Shown: positions 1 through 7,634 of the stretch, in pieces
Layout: the number at the start of each line of letters is the position of its first letter
Numbering within the stretch: position 1 is the first letter of the stretch
Origin: Lachnospiraceae bacterium
GTDB taxonomy: Bacteria; Bacillota; Clostridia; Lachnospirales; Lachnospiraceae
Direction of reading: 5' to 3'
Assembly: GCA_017619295.1 (NCBI GenBank)
Contig: JAFZSQ010000020.1
Coordinates: 1-55,937, forward strand
Length of the DNA: 55,937 bases
Translations under genes and position numbers: made by a program
The notes under the pieces: generated by a model
What the model saw: only the letters and a program-made list of their open reading frames with translations
What the model was told of the DNA's origin: nothing
Database searches by the model: none

Positions 1-9
1 GCCTCAAAA

Positions 10-1110
10 CTATTCAAGGTCGATTATAACAAACTCGGATTTCGTCCCGGTTTTGAATTTTATTTCCCAGCAGGAGATGCCGGAAGTAACGATGAAATCC
101 GTGTTATTTCTTTTTTCATATCCATAGGTTCTGTCGTTGATTCCAAACCAGTCACCTACGTGATTAACAGGGAAAAGCTGACCTCCATGGGTATGTCCCG
201 AAAGCACCAGATCCACCCCTGCTGCCGCCTCATTGGCGTAATCGGTGGGCTGATGGTCCATTACTATGGTGTATATATTCTTATCCAAATCCCTGGTAAG
301 TTCTTCTATGCTTGCTCTATCCGAATAGTAAGCATCCTCCCGTCCCACAAGATAGAATCTGTCATCTATGAGTACACTCTCATCCACAAGTATGCCCACG
401 CCATTATCCATCAAAGCCTTCACAAGTTCTCTTTCGTCAAAGGACTTATCTTCGGCTCTGTTGTAGCCTCTGTCGTGATTTCCTATTGCGTACCATACTC
501 CATAAGGAACCTTAAGTTCTCCCAGAGCTTCACTGGCCCTTATCATGTCCTCCTTCGTGGTGCCATCGTCCACATAGTCACCAACGATAAGAAGTATGTC
601 CGGATTGTACTTCATAATCTCATCCATGTTCTTTGCAAATCCGTCACCGTCAAAGGTGGTTCCTATGTGGGAATCCGCAAACATGGCTATTCTTAAGCCA
701 CCTTCAAGCTTGTCTGTCTGAAGCTTATACTCTGTCATCCAAACATTGAAGTTCAAGTAGTAGCCTACGGCAAAATAAACTACCGTCAGGAGTATGGCTC
801 CCCATCCCTGCCAGTAGAATTTAAACTCCCTGCCACGGACCCTTTTAATAATGGCTCCCAGGATTTCAAGCACAAGTCTTATAACAAATGTCCCCAGGAA
901 CACAACTATGGCATTGGTAAGGGACCAGATTCGCATCAGTATAAGGAAAGTGACTATAACAAGAAGCAGAGAAATGAGATTCCTCAGCCATTTTTTCCCA
1001 TTAGATATTCTGTTGATAAACGGGAACTTTGTTACCGTTGCAGTCAGGTATATAACTCCCACCAGACATGATAAGAGGCTGACTATTAATATAATTATCC
1101 AAACACTCAT
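10..1110 (-). CDS. Membrane-anchored metallophosphoesterase (YkuE/YaeI-like)
   Basis: Calcineurin-like metallophosphoesterase of 366 residues. About 130 N-terminal residues form several hydrophobic segments (three or four membrane passes), so the enzyme domain is tethered to the membrane. The catalytic domain shows the family blocks in order: FADSH, GDYVDDG, GNHDRG and GHTHGGQ, which supply the Asp, Asn and His ligands of a two-metal centre. Relatives such as B. subtilis YkuE are membrane- or wall-associated phosphoesterases; the true substrate here is not known. The start at 1110 follows an AAGGA stretch. The gene is divergent from the next one across about 115 bp. Family assignment is secure, substrate is not. 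Confidence 0.9.
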   Translation of the reverse strand: MSVWIIILIVSLLSCLVGVIYLTATVTKFPFINRISNGKKWLRNLISLLLVIVTFLILMRIWSLTNAIVVFLGTFVIRLVLEILGAIIKRVRGREFKFYWQGWGAILLTVVYFAVGYYLNFNVWMTEYKLQTDKLEGGLRIAMFADSHIGTTFDGDGFAKNMDEIMKYNPDILLIVGDYVDDGTTKEDMIRASEALGELKVPYGVWYAIGNHDRGYNRAEDKSFDERELVKALMDNGVGILVDESVLIDDRFYLVGREDAYYSDRASIEELTRDLDKNIYTIVMDHQPTDYANEAAAGVDLVLSGHTHGGQLFPVNHVGDWFGINDRTYGYEKRNNTDFIVTSGISCWEIKFKTGTKSEFVIIDLE

Positions 1111-1157
1111 GATTTTTCCTTTTCTTTGGATATTGATTATAAAAATGAAATATATCT

Positions 1158-1185
1158 TTTGTCAAATATTTTTGAAGGGTATAAT
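1158..1185 (+). promoter_or_regulatory. Candidate sigma-A promoter for the TIM-barrel gene
   Basis: TATAAT at 1180-1185 with TTTGTC at 1158-1163, 16 bp apart, about 40 bp upstream of a GGGAGGT ribosome-binding site and the ATG at 1226. Confidence 0.5.
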
Positions 1186-1225
1186 AGATTATAGCACTGA
1201 CTACATTTTACTTGGGAGGTAAGGA

Positions 1226-2980
1226 ATGTCTCATTTTAGCAATTTTAAAGTAACCGTATACTGTGTTGCTCAGATTCTTGAGAGAATGGAGCTTAAGGAC
1301 CTTGCGGTGCAGTACGAATTTATTGAGAAATACGTGGGACTCGACAAGGTTTACCTGGAGCCCTACAGAGATGGCCATTGGGTTGATAAAGATAAGATGA
1401 AGGGATTCATCGACTTCTTTAAATCCAAAAACGTAGAAGTTGCCGGTGGTTTTACCACCGTTGTTCCTGATATCGATAAGGAAGATAAGAAAAGGCAGCG
1501 GCTCTTTGGTACTTTCTGCTATACAAACCCCAAAATGCGGGATTATATCAAAAAAGTATCCGAGTACTGCGCAGAGCAGTTTGATGAAGTAATACTTGAT
1601 GATTTCTATTTCACAAACTGCACCTGTGAAGACTGTATAAAGGCCAAGGGCAACAGGACATGGGTAGAGTTCAGAAAAGAACTTATGCGCGATGTATCAG
1701 AAAACCTGGTGGTAAGACCAGCAAAGAAAATCAATCCTAATGTCAAAATGATTATCAAGTTCCCCAACTGGCGTGAATCCTATCATGCCACGGGTTACAG
1801 ACCCGATGTGGAAAAAGATATTTTTGACCTTGTTTATACCGGAACGGAAACCAGATCCAGTGCATATCAGGATCAGCATCTTCCCACATATTTAAGCTAC
1901 AGCCTGGTTCGTTGGATGGATGATGCAAGTAATGGCAGGAACCACGGTACCTGGTTTGACACCTATCAGTGCTGGCCTGTTGATGACTATTTGGAGCAAG
2001 GGTATTTGTCCGCCTTTTCTAAACCGGAGGAGATTACGCTTTTTCAATGGTCGGATCTGATTGATAACAAGCTGGTGGCTCCACTGGGACTTCAGTTTGG
2101 AAGAATAGATAGGATGCTTGATGAAACGGGAAAGCCTGTCGGAATTCCCGCATATATTCCGTACGCTTCGGATGGGGAGAATCATGTGGAAGATTTCCTT
2201 GGAATGCAGGGATTTGCTCTTTATCCCACACCTCTTTTCCCAAAGGAGGGGAAGGTGCTTTTAACACAAAGTTCTCTCTATGACAAAGAGATTTGGGGAA
2301 AGCTTAAGGAGTTCCTCCTTTCCGGTGGAACGGCTTTCGTAACTCCGGGATTTATGGCCAAAGCGCCTGAAGATGAATGGAGAGACTTAAGCAGCGCCTA
2401 TCCTACAGGAAGGAAGCTTTCCTGCACAAGATACTATAAGACGGATGATCCCGCAGGTTATCTCGAAGACTGTGAGCCTGTGCTTTTTGCAGATATTCAG
2501 CACTCCAACAACCTGTCATGGTCCCTTCTTAATGCGGGAGCGGGAGAGTATCACACCTCCATGTTCTTAAAAGACACCTATGGCAAAGGGCAGATGTACT
2601 TAATCAATGTGCCTGAGAATCCTTCCGATCTTTCGAGAATTCCCGAATGGGCCTTTGATGCCGTTAAGCCTGTATTCAATTATGGTGGGGTATATGTGTC
2701 CGGAAGAAACGTATCGATTTTCCACTACGACAACGATACTTTCATCCTTTATGCGCATGTAACCGGAAAGGCTCGTCCTGTCCACGCCACCATTCATGTT
2801 CAGAGAGAGAATGCCAAGCTTACAAATCTTTTTGCTGTTCCCTCGGTTTGGGCTTCGGATAGTTCCGAGGAGCTCCCTCTTGTTGACAGGGAGTTTGGCT
2901 ATGACTTAGGCTCCATTAAAGAAAAAACCGCCGAGGTTATCCTGAATCCCGGCGAGTTCTATCTGTATAAATTAAGTTAG
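1226..2980 (+). CDS. Uncharacterised TIM-barrel, glycoside-hydrolase-like protein
   Basis: A 584-residue protein without a signal peptide, so probably cytoplasmic. The first ~320 residues look like a (beta/alpha)8 barrel: strand-like segments such as KVYLEPYRDG, VEVAGGFTTV, EVILDDFYF and VKMIIKFPNW, with an acidic DD pair and a CTCEDC cysteine cluster that recall the Cys-rich loop of GH42-type barrels. Residues ~330-400 resemble the class-I glutamine-amidotransferase-like domain of GH42/beta-galactosidase relatives (VLLTQSSLYD, LLSGGTAFVTPG). A beta-rich C-terminal domain follows. I do not recognise a named family, and a carbohydrate role is only inferred from fold hints. SD is GGGAGGT. It is convergent with the next gene, 4 bp away. 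Confidence 0.6.
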   Translation: MSHFSNFKVTVYCVAQILERMELKDLAVQYEFIEKYVGLDKVYLEPYRDGHWVDKDKMKGFIDFFKSKNVEVAGGFTTVVPDIDKEDKKRQRLFGTFCYTNPKMRDYIKKVSEYCAEQFDEVILDDFYFTNCTCEDCIKAKGNRTWVEFRKELMRDVSENLVVRPAKKINPNVKMIIKFPNWRESYHATGYRPDVEKDIFDLVYTGTETRSSAYQDQHLPTYLSYSLVRWMDDASNGRNHGTWFDTYQCWPVDDYLEQGYLSAFSKPEEITLFQWSDLIDNKLVAPLGLQFGRIDRMLDETGKPVGIPAYIPYASDGENHVEDFLGMQGFALYPTPLFPKEGKVLLTQSSLYDKEIWGKLKEFLLSGGTAFVTPGFMAKAPEDEWRDLSSAYPTGRKLSCTRYYKTDDPAGYLEDCEPVLFADIQHSNNLSWSLLNAGAGEYHTSMFLKDTYGKGQMYLINVPENPSDLSRIPEWAFDAVKPVFNYGGVYVSGRNVSIFHYDNDTFILYAHVTGKARPVHATIHVQRENAKLTNLFAVPSVWASDSSEELPLVDREFGYDLGSIKEKTAEVILNPGEFYLYKLS

Positions 2981-2984
2981 TCTG

Positions 2985-3398
2985 TTACTTTAAAATACTA
3001 TCCAATACAGGGTAGATATCCTCTTCCTTCTCGTAAGGATGGATATTAAAATACGAATCACCCGTAAGCATAGCGGAAAGTTCGGCTTTATTCTTATCAT
3101 AGAAAATGTGGCAGGGCTTTCCGTTTTTCTCTGCATAAGCAAGCTCGTAGCCAACGCCTAAAGACGGGCAGGTGCACTCAGCAATAAGGACATCACATTC
3201 CCGAAGCCACGCTGTGTCCTGCTCGTATATAAGGGCATCCTTATCCCGGCCTTGCTCAAGAATGCTTAAAGACAGGTCTCCGATATGTTCCGTAAGCACC
3301 TCATCCGTTTTCTTAATGTATTCTATGATTCTCTGATATAAAGCGGCATCTACACGACCGCCGCGTATTGATCCTGCGAAATAGACTTTCTTGTTCAT
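2985..3398 (-). CDS. DNPH1/Rcl-like 2'-deoxynucleoside 5'-phosphate N-hydrolase
   Basis: 137 residues of the nucleoside 2-deoxyribosyltransferase superfamily, closest in pattern to mammalian DNPH1 (Rcl), which cleaves the glycosidic bond of deoxynucleoside monophosphates. The diagnostic blocks are all visible: YFAGSIRGGR (Tyr6), LTEH, YEQDTAWL (Asp61), PSLGVGYELAYA (Glu85, the nucleophile by analogy) and LSAM (Ser108, phosphate contact). No signal peptide; cytosolic nucleotide clean-up is the likely role. The gene stands alone with its own promoter region facing the next gene. The DNPH1-type motif set makes this more specific than a generic deoxyribosyltransferase call, but activity on modified nucleotides is inference. 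Confidence 0.85.
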   Translation of the reverse strand: MNKKVYFAGSIRGGRVDAALYQRIIEYIKKTDEVLTEHIGDLSLSILEQGRDKDALIYEQDTAWLRECDVLIAECTCPSLGVGYELAYAEKNGKPCHIFYDKNKAELSAMLTGDSYFNIHPYEKEEDIYPVLDSILK

Positions 3399-3540
3399 GG
3401 TTTCCCTCTCGGTTTTTGGATTTCTTTAATCATAACATATCCTCTGTATTTTCACCCCTTATTAAGTGAAGTTTTTCCTGTTTTAGGTGTTTGGGGTATC
3501 GGATATAATTTGATTAACGTTAGAGGGGAAGGGAGTTGTT

Positions 3541-4623
3541 ATGAAGAAGAATTTTTTTATAATCTTATCCGCACTAACTTTGTCTTCTCTTCTTTTCGGC
3601 TGTTCTTCTGTAAACAGTCCTTCTGAAACAGGTACTTCTGAAGTTGGTACTTCTGAAGCCGGTACTTCTGAGGTCGGTTCCCAGACAGTGTCAGAAGACC
3701 CTGAGGCAAAAACTCTTGAGTCACTGACAAAGCTTGCCGACGGAATCTACCTCCTTGATTCCTACACGGACCATAAGGTAGAAGAGTACCTGGCTGAAAA
3801 CATCAAAGACGTGGTTTCTTTTGATGTCTGGATGACTAACAACCTTACCCATGGAGTTCCCACCGGGGATATTCCTGATATGGGATGCTCATCTTTCAGC
3901 GTCCTTGATCCTTCCGGGAATCACCTCTTCGGAAGAAATTACGATATGCCTTACCCGGCAGATTCTTTGATTATAAGAACACATCCCACTGAGGGTTATT
4001 CTTCTATCGGAATAGTTGATATGCTTCATATCAATCTTGGGAATCACTGTGACTATTCCATTGAAGATGAAGAAAGTATGTCCCTTCTTTTCGCAGCACC
4101 CTGGTGTATCTGCGACGAAATTAATGAGAAAGGTCTTGGTATATCTGTTCTTGAACTAGATAACAAGCATGTTGTAAATGATACGTCAAAGCCTGATCTT
4201 CTGATGTACTCCGCCTCACGCGTAGTTCTTGATAAGTGTGCCTCGGTAGAAGAAGCCATATCCCTGCTTGGCGAATATGACATCTACTCACCCCGAACCA
4301 ATTCCTACCATTTCTTTGTCACCGATATAACCGGTCGTTCAGTTATCCTGGAATGGATTGATGGAGAGCTGACTGTAGTTGATAGCCCAGCCGTTACCAA
4401 CTTCCTTATGGCAACCGGAGGAAGCGACCCTGACCAGCGCCGCACCAAGATAGAGAGAAACTTAAATTCCGTGGACTCCATGACCGCGGGGGACGCCATG
4501 GCTGTTCTTAAGCTTGTTAACCGCCAAACCCGTTGGTCCGCAGTCTACAACCTTGAGGAGTTCAGTGTGGATGTCTGCTTCAATGCGGACTATTCGAATA
4601 CCTATAATGTTACATGGAAATAA
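3541..4623 (+). CDS. Lipoprotein Ntn-type linear amide C-N hydrolase
   Basis: A 360-residue exported protein. Residues 1-21 are a lipoprotein signal with lipobox LFGC, so Cys21 should carry the lipid. A Gly-Thr-Ser-Glu repeat linker (about residues 30-47) follows. The body matches the choloylglycine-hydrolase/acyltransferase-like Ntn family: MGCSSF with candidate nucleophile Cys116, then FGRNYD (Arg132, Asn133, Asp135). In this family the Cys must become the N-terminus of its chain, so cleavage between Gly115 and Cys116 would be expected. Substrate unknown (bile salts, acyl-amides, penicillin V or N-acyl homoserine lactones occur in the family). ATG follows GAGGGGAAGGGAG. Flanked by a terminator. 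Confidence 0.8.
   Translation: MKKNFFIILSALTLSSLLFGCSSVNSPSETGTSEVGTSEAGTSEVGSQTVSEDPEAKTLESLTKLADGIYLLDSYTDHKVEEYLAENIKDVVSFDVWMTNNLTHGVPTGDIPDMGCSSFSVLDPSGNHLFGRNYDMPYPADSLIIRTHPTEGYSSIGIVDMLHINLGNHCDYSIEDEESMSLLFAAPWCICDEINEKGLGISVLELDNKHVVNDTSKPDLLMYSASRVVLDKCASVEEAISLLGEYDIYSPRTNSYHFFVTDITGRSVILEWIDGELTVVDSPAVTNFLMATGGSDPDQRRTKIERNLNSVDSMTAGDAMAVLKLVNRQTRWSAVYNLEEFSVDVCFNADYSNTYNVTWK
3631..3675 (+). repeat. Three 15-bp tandem repeats coding a GTSEx linker
   Basis: Three copies of GGTACTTCTGARGYY at 3631, 3646 and 3661, with a decayed fourth before them. They encode GTSEV-GTSEA-GTSEV, a flexible spacer between the lipid-anchored Cys21 and the enzyme domain. Copy number could vary by slippage. 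Confidence 0.9.
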
Positions 4624-4628
4624 AGAAG

Positions 4629-4650
4629 CCGTGACATTCTGTCACGGTTT
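4629..4650 (+). terminator. Intrinsic terminator of the amide hydrolase
   Basis: Stem CCGTGACA/TGTCACGG (4629-4636 with 4640-4647), loop TTC, followed by a short TTT; 5 bp after the stop codon. Confidence 0.75.
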
Positions 4651-4665
4651 CAGTGTAATTTACAA

Positions 4666-4711
4666 GTTTTGTACCTAAATCAGGCTTCCGGCTCCGCGTT
4701 AGGTACAAAAC
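4666..4711. repeat. Perfect 13-bp inverted repeat, 20-nt loop
   Basis: GTTTTGTACCTAA at 4666-4678 is exactly repeated in inverse at 4699-4711, enclosing CG-rich loop sequence. It lies between the amide-hydrolase terminator and the tRNA terminator and has no U-tract, so it is not an ordinary terminator. Function unknown; a remnant of a small repeat element or an RNA hairpin are the options. Confidence 0.8.
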
Positions 4712-4747
4712 CCGCAATTTTCCGGACTAATGTGCGAGACGGAGCAC

Positions 4748-4781
4748 AAAAAAATTAGGTCATCCTCTTGGATGACCTAAT
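4748..4781 (-). terminator. Terminator of the glycine tRNA operon
   Basis: Stem ATTAGGTCATCC/GGATGACCTAAT (4754-4765 with 4770-4781), 4-nt loop, then a U-run on the minus strand (A-run 4748-4753). It starts about 10 nt after the tRNA-Gly(GCC) end. Confidence 0.9.
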
Positions 4782-4790
4782 CTTTTTGCG

Positions 4791-4863
4791 AGCGCGAGAC
4801 GGGACTCGAACCCGCGGCCTCGACCTTGGCAAGGTCGCGCTCCACCAACTGAGCCACTCGCGC
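4791..4863 (-). tRNA. tRNA-Gly (anticodon GCC)
   Basis: 73 nt on the minus strand. Acceptor stem GCGCGAG/CTCGCGC with discriminator U at 4791; anticodon stem CGACC/GGTCG around loop TTGCCAA gives anticodon GCC; the T-arm contains GGTTCGAGTCC. The CCA end is not encoded (CGC follows). It is the second gene of a two-tRNA unit. Confidence 0.95.
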
Positions 4864-4885
4864 ATAATCAATATAAGTTGTAAAG

Positions 4886-4956
4886 AGCGGGTGATGGGAA
4901 TCGAACCCACGTGTCCAGCTTGGAAGGCTGGTGTTCTACCATTGAACTACACCCGC
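4886..4956 (-). tRNA. tRNA-Gly (anticodon TCC)
   Basis: 71 nt on the minus strand. Acceptor stem GCGGGTG/CACCCGC with discriminator U at 4886; anticodon stem CCAGC/GCTGG around loop CTTCCAA gives anticodon TCC; T-loop GGTTCGATTCC. CCA is not encoded. It precedes tRNA-Gly(GCC) by 22 nt, so both glycine isoacceptors are probably one transcript. Confidence 0.95.
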
Positions 4957-5069
4957 GTATCGTTACCGACTAGGGTATATTACCACAATTATAACCCCCT
5001 CGCAAGTACTTTTTTGCAAAAAATCCTTATTTTTTTGCCCCAAGACCCCCTCAATCCCTAAAGAATGGC

Positions 5070-5098
5070 TTGAAATCGTACGATATAGGTAATATAAT
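5070..5098 (+). promoter_or_regulatory. Strong sigma-A-type promoter
   Basis: TTGAAA at 5070-5075, exact 17-bp spacer, TATAAT at 5093-5098. It points at the FliD-C-like gene and leaves a leader of about 55 nt. Confidence 0.8.
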
Positions 5099-5116
5099 AA
5101 TAGATAACCCTTAATG

Positions 5117-5151
5117 GCGGCCAAACGGATGTGACCGCTCCCAGACACGGA
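5117..5151 (+). promoter_or_regulatory. Leader with two ANGGA motifs (possible CsrA target)
   Basis: ACGGA at 5125-5129 sits in the loop of a small hairpin (GCGG 5117-5120 with CCGC 5135-5138). A second ACGGA at 5147-5151 overlaps the Shine-Dalgarno. This two-site layout is how CsrA represses flagellin mRNA in Bacillus; no csrA gene is in view, so this is a suggestion. Confidence 0.35.
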
Positions 5152-5160
5152 GGTGATAAA

Positions 5161-5844
5161 ATGAGCATTAACTTTTCAGGCAATGATTACAGTTATCTAT
5201 TTTCCGGTTTAAATAATTCATCAGGTACCAATACATCTTCTAATTTGCTCAGCGATTACGCAAGCATCAAGAACGGAAGCTATGCCAAACTCATGAAGGC
5301 ATACTACAATGAAGGTGGATCAAAGGGAAGTACCAAAGCTTCAACCGATAAGGCTTCAAAGGACGATACCGCCATCAAGAGTCTTAATAAGGTTCAGACA
5401 GCAACAGACAATCTTAAGAAGACTGCTGAAGCAATTACCAAGAAAGATTCTATCGAATACGATGACATCAAAGCATTCGTAGATGATTACAATTCTCTTA
5501 TTTCAGCAGCCAACAAGATTTCCGACAACTCAACAATCAACAGAACCACTCGTTTGGTCGGTGATACCCTTGCAAACAATAAGTTGTTAAGAAGTGTGGG
5601 AATCACAATCAACGAAGACAGCACTCTTTCTGTTGACAAGGATACTTTCGAGAAGGCTAACAAGCTTACCGTTGATTCTCTTTTCAAGGGCGCCGGTTCC
5701 TATGGAGACAAGATTTCTTCACAGGCTTCTCTCATTAAGTATTCGGCTGACAGAGCCGTTAGCAAGGCAGGCGGAACATACACAGCGAAAGGCAATTATG
5801 ACACCGCTACCGCCGCAGGAAATCTCTACAATTCATACACGTAA
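5161..5844 (+). CDS. FliD C-terminal-domain-like protein of unknown role
   Basis: 227 residues from the ATG at 5161, chosen because GGAGGTGAT lies 7-15 nt upstream; an upstream in-frame GTG at 5131 lacks such a site. Residues 1-45 are Ser/Asn-rich with LLSDYASIKNGSY. A Lys/Ala/Thr-rich coiled region follows. Residues ~95-200 resemble the C-terminal domain of the flagellar cap FliD (DDYNSLI, LRSVGITINEDSTLSVD, SLFKGAGSYG). No signal peptide and no transmembrane segment. A flagellar-type or type-III-exported small protein is possible, but it is much shorter than FliD (usually above 400 residues) and no flagellar gene is adjacent. Monocistronic, between a strong promoter and a terminator. Confidence 0.65.
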   Translation: MSINFSGNDYSYLFSGLNNSSGTNTSSNLLSDYASIKNGSYAKLMKAYYNEGGSKGSTKASTDKASKDDTAIKSLNKVQTATDNLKKTAEAITKKDSIEYDDIKAFVDDYNSLISAANKISDNSTINRTTRLVGDTLANNKLLRSVGITINEDSTLSVDKDTFEKANKLTVDSLFKGAGSYGDKISSQASLIKYSADRAVSKAGGTYTAKGNYDTATAAGNLYNSYT

Positions 5845-5855
5845 TGAAAAGTTTT

Positions 5856-5890
5856 AAAGGTCGCAGATACAATTCTGCGACCTTTATTTT
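5856..5890 (+). terminator. Intrinsic terminator
   Basis: Stem AAAGGTCGCAGA/TCTGCGACCTTT (5856-5867 with 5874-5885) followed by a T-rich tract; 12 bp after the stop of the FliD-C-like gene. Confidence 0.95.
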
Positions 5891-5939
5891 TTTACCCTGA
5901 GACTATATAATAAAGTATATTTAGATGGAGGGTTGAGTT

Positions 5940-6482
5940 ATGAAAAAGTATAAAGAATTAATATATGCAGTGACAATAGTAGTGGTAGTGATTGTTCTTC
6001 TTTTTGCTGTTTTTTATGTTCCGAAGTATATCAGATACACGCGAGCAAGGGAAGAAGCACATTCATCTATTGAAAAACTGATGGAGCAGAGAGATTCCAT
6101 TGATGATATCCTATTTTATGATTATCATTCTTCCCCTTTCGAAGAATATCAGATTTCCGACAAAGAACAAATCGAGAAAGTAATGGATGTCCTTGGATCC
6201 GTTGAACTTAAGCCGATTGAAATCTCAAAAGAGCAAAAAATGGACTCTATGTGGAATCTTTCGAGAGAGCGTAAAACCGGGTTTTCCCTTTGTTTTGATA
6301 TGAACCCTGATTTTGCAGCAGGTTATTGGCTTCTTACTTTGGATTGCGATGAAGAACTTTCTGATTTTACCATGCTACATACAGCTGAAATTGATATTGA
6401 CTCAACATTATATGATTTCTGCTGTTACACCAAATCCGAGCCACTATACGAAAAGATAAAGAGCATTTTTAAAGAGAGGTGA
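5940..6482 (+). CDS. Small membrane-anchored protein, unknown
   Basis: 180 residues. Residues ~8-30 form one strongly hydrophobic helix (AVTIVVVVIVLLFAVFYV) preceded by Lys residues, so the remaining ~150 residues probably lie outside the membrane. The soluble part is acidic, with no motif I recognise; a helix-turn segment (EQIEKVMDVLGSV) recalls Firmicute extracytoplasmic domains of unknown function. SD GGAGGG precedes the ATG. The stop codon lies 3 nt before the M42 peptidase start, so the two are translationally linked, with no evident functional connection. Confidence 0.7.
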   Translation: MKKYKELIYAVTIVVVVIVLLFAVFYVPKYIRYTRAREEAHSSIEKLMEQRDSIDDILFYDYHSSPFEEYQISDKEQIEKVMDVLGSVELKPIEISKEQKMDSMWNLSRERKTGFSLCFDMNPDFAAGYWLLTLDCDEELSDFTMLHTAEIDIDSTLYDFCCYTKSEPLYEKIKSIFKER

Positions 6483-6485
6483 ACT

Positions 6486-7523
6486 ATGAAAACTTCAAAG
6501 TACGTTTATTACGCAGTGGAAATGACAAAGAAGCTTCTTGCTATCGACAGCCCTTCAGGCTACACCAAGAAAGCTGCTGACTTTGTCGTAAAAGAATATG
6601 AAAAGATGGGTTACAAGCCCCAGGTGACAACCAAGGGAAGTGTTATCGTTGATATCGGAGGAAAGGACAAGAACAATGCCCTTCTCCTTGCAGCTCACGT
6701 AGATACCCTTGGCGCCATGGTTCATACCATTAAGGACAACGGTAACTTAAAGCTTGACCCCATCGGAGGTTTAAGCCCCAACAACACAGAGACCGAGAAC
6801 GTGAAGATTGTTACCAAAGCTAACGGAACATACGAAGGAACCTACCAGCTTACCAACGCTTCCATCCATGTTAACGGCGAGTTCGACGACACCAAGAGAA
6901 GCTGGGACAATATGGAAGTAGTTCTGGATCAGCCTGTTAAGTCCAAAGAAGATACAGAGAAGCTCGGAATCATGCCCGGCGATTATGTATGCTTCAATCC
7001 TCGCACAGTGGTTACCAAGAGTGGATATATCAAGAGCCGTTTCCTTGATGATAAGTTAAGCGTCGGAATTCTCCTTGCTTATGCCAAGTATCTTAAGGAA
7101 GAGAACAAGACTCTCGACAGAAAACAGTACCACTACATCACAGTTTACGAGGAAGAGGGTCACGGATGCGGTTCCTCAATTCCTGCAGGTGTAACCGAAG
7201 CAATCTCTGTTGACATGGGTTGTGTAGGTGAAGGCCTTAACTGTACCGAAAGACAGGTATCCATTTGTGCCAAGTCTTCAAGAGGTCCCTACAACTATGA
7301 GATTGTAAGTAACCTCATTGCAATTGCCAAGAGAGCAAAGCTTGATTTCGCTGTGGACATCTACCCTCACTATGGCTCAGATGTTGATATCGCAGTGAGA
7401 GCAGGTTTCGATGTAAAACATGGCCTCATCGGTGCAGGCGTTTATGCTTCACACGGTTATGAGAGAAGCCACATTGATGGTGTAGCCAACACCCTTGAGC
7501 TCATAGCTTTATATGCCAAATAG
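6486..7523 (+). CDS. M42 family zinc/cobalt aminopeptidase (FrvX/glutamyl aminopeptidase-like)
   Basis: 345 residues, standard length for M42 peptidases, which form TET dodecamers that trim peptides in the cytosol. Metal and catalytic residues are visible in order: AAHVDT (His, Asp), SRFLDDK (bridging Asp), YEEEGHG (catalytic Glu pair), SVDMG (Asp) and the final ERSH (His). No signal peptide. SD AGAGGTGA overlaps the upstream stop. Some family members were once labelled endoglucanases; the metal set argues for a peptidase. Followed by a clear terminator. Confidence 0.9.
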   Translation: MKTSKYVYYAVEMTKKLLAIDSPSGYTKKAADFVVKEYEKMGYKPQVTTKGSVIVDIGGKDKNNALLLAAHVDTLGAMVHTIKDNGNLKLDPIGGLSPNNTETENVKIVTKANGTYEGTYQLTNASIHVNGEFDDTKRSWDNMEVVLDQPVKSKEDTEKLGIMPGDYVCFNPRTVVTKSGYIKSRFLDDKLSVGILLAYAKYLKEENKTLDRKQYHYITVYEEEGHGCGSSIPAGVTEAISVDMGCVGEGLNCTERQVSICAKSSRGPYNYEIVSNLIAIAKRAKLDFAVDIYPHYGSDVDIAVRAGFDVKHGLIGAGVYASHGYERSHIDGVANTLELIALYAK

Positions 7524-7549
7524 GTAAAAACATAATTATCTACTTTTAG

Positions 7550-7578
7550 GAAAGCCCGTAATTTCGGGCTTTCTTTTA
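7550..7578 (+). terminator. Terminator after the M42 peptidase
   Basis: Stem GAAAGCCCG/CGGGCTTTC (7550-7558 with 7565-7573) and a following TTTT run. Confidence 0.9.
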
Positions 7579-7605
7579 TTTTTCAAAAATTTTTCAGAAA
7601 AAGTG

Positions 7606-7634
7606 TTGACAGGTTAGTTACTTGGTGTTATGGT
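7606..7634 (+). promoter_or_regulatory. Promoter of the GntR/ABC operon
   Basis: TTGACA at 7606-7611, 17-bp spacer, TATGGT at 7629-7634. Spacer and -10 overlap two operator-like repeats. Confidence 0.75.

Noticed and set aside
160-696. 178-codon plus-strand open frame
   Set aside because: Antisense to the metallophosphoesterase, whose motifs are all in the minus frame.
3515-3522. LacI-type operator TAACGTTA before the amide hydrolase
   Set aside because: Only 8 bp palindromic and lacks the CTTAA/WCGATT flanks shared by the other sites.
4731-4800. Integration (att) duplication of the tRNA-Gly 3' end
   Set aside because: Only GCGAGACGG is shared between 4734-4742 and the tRNA end; too short, and no integrase or island border follows.
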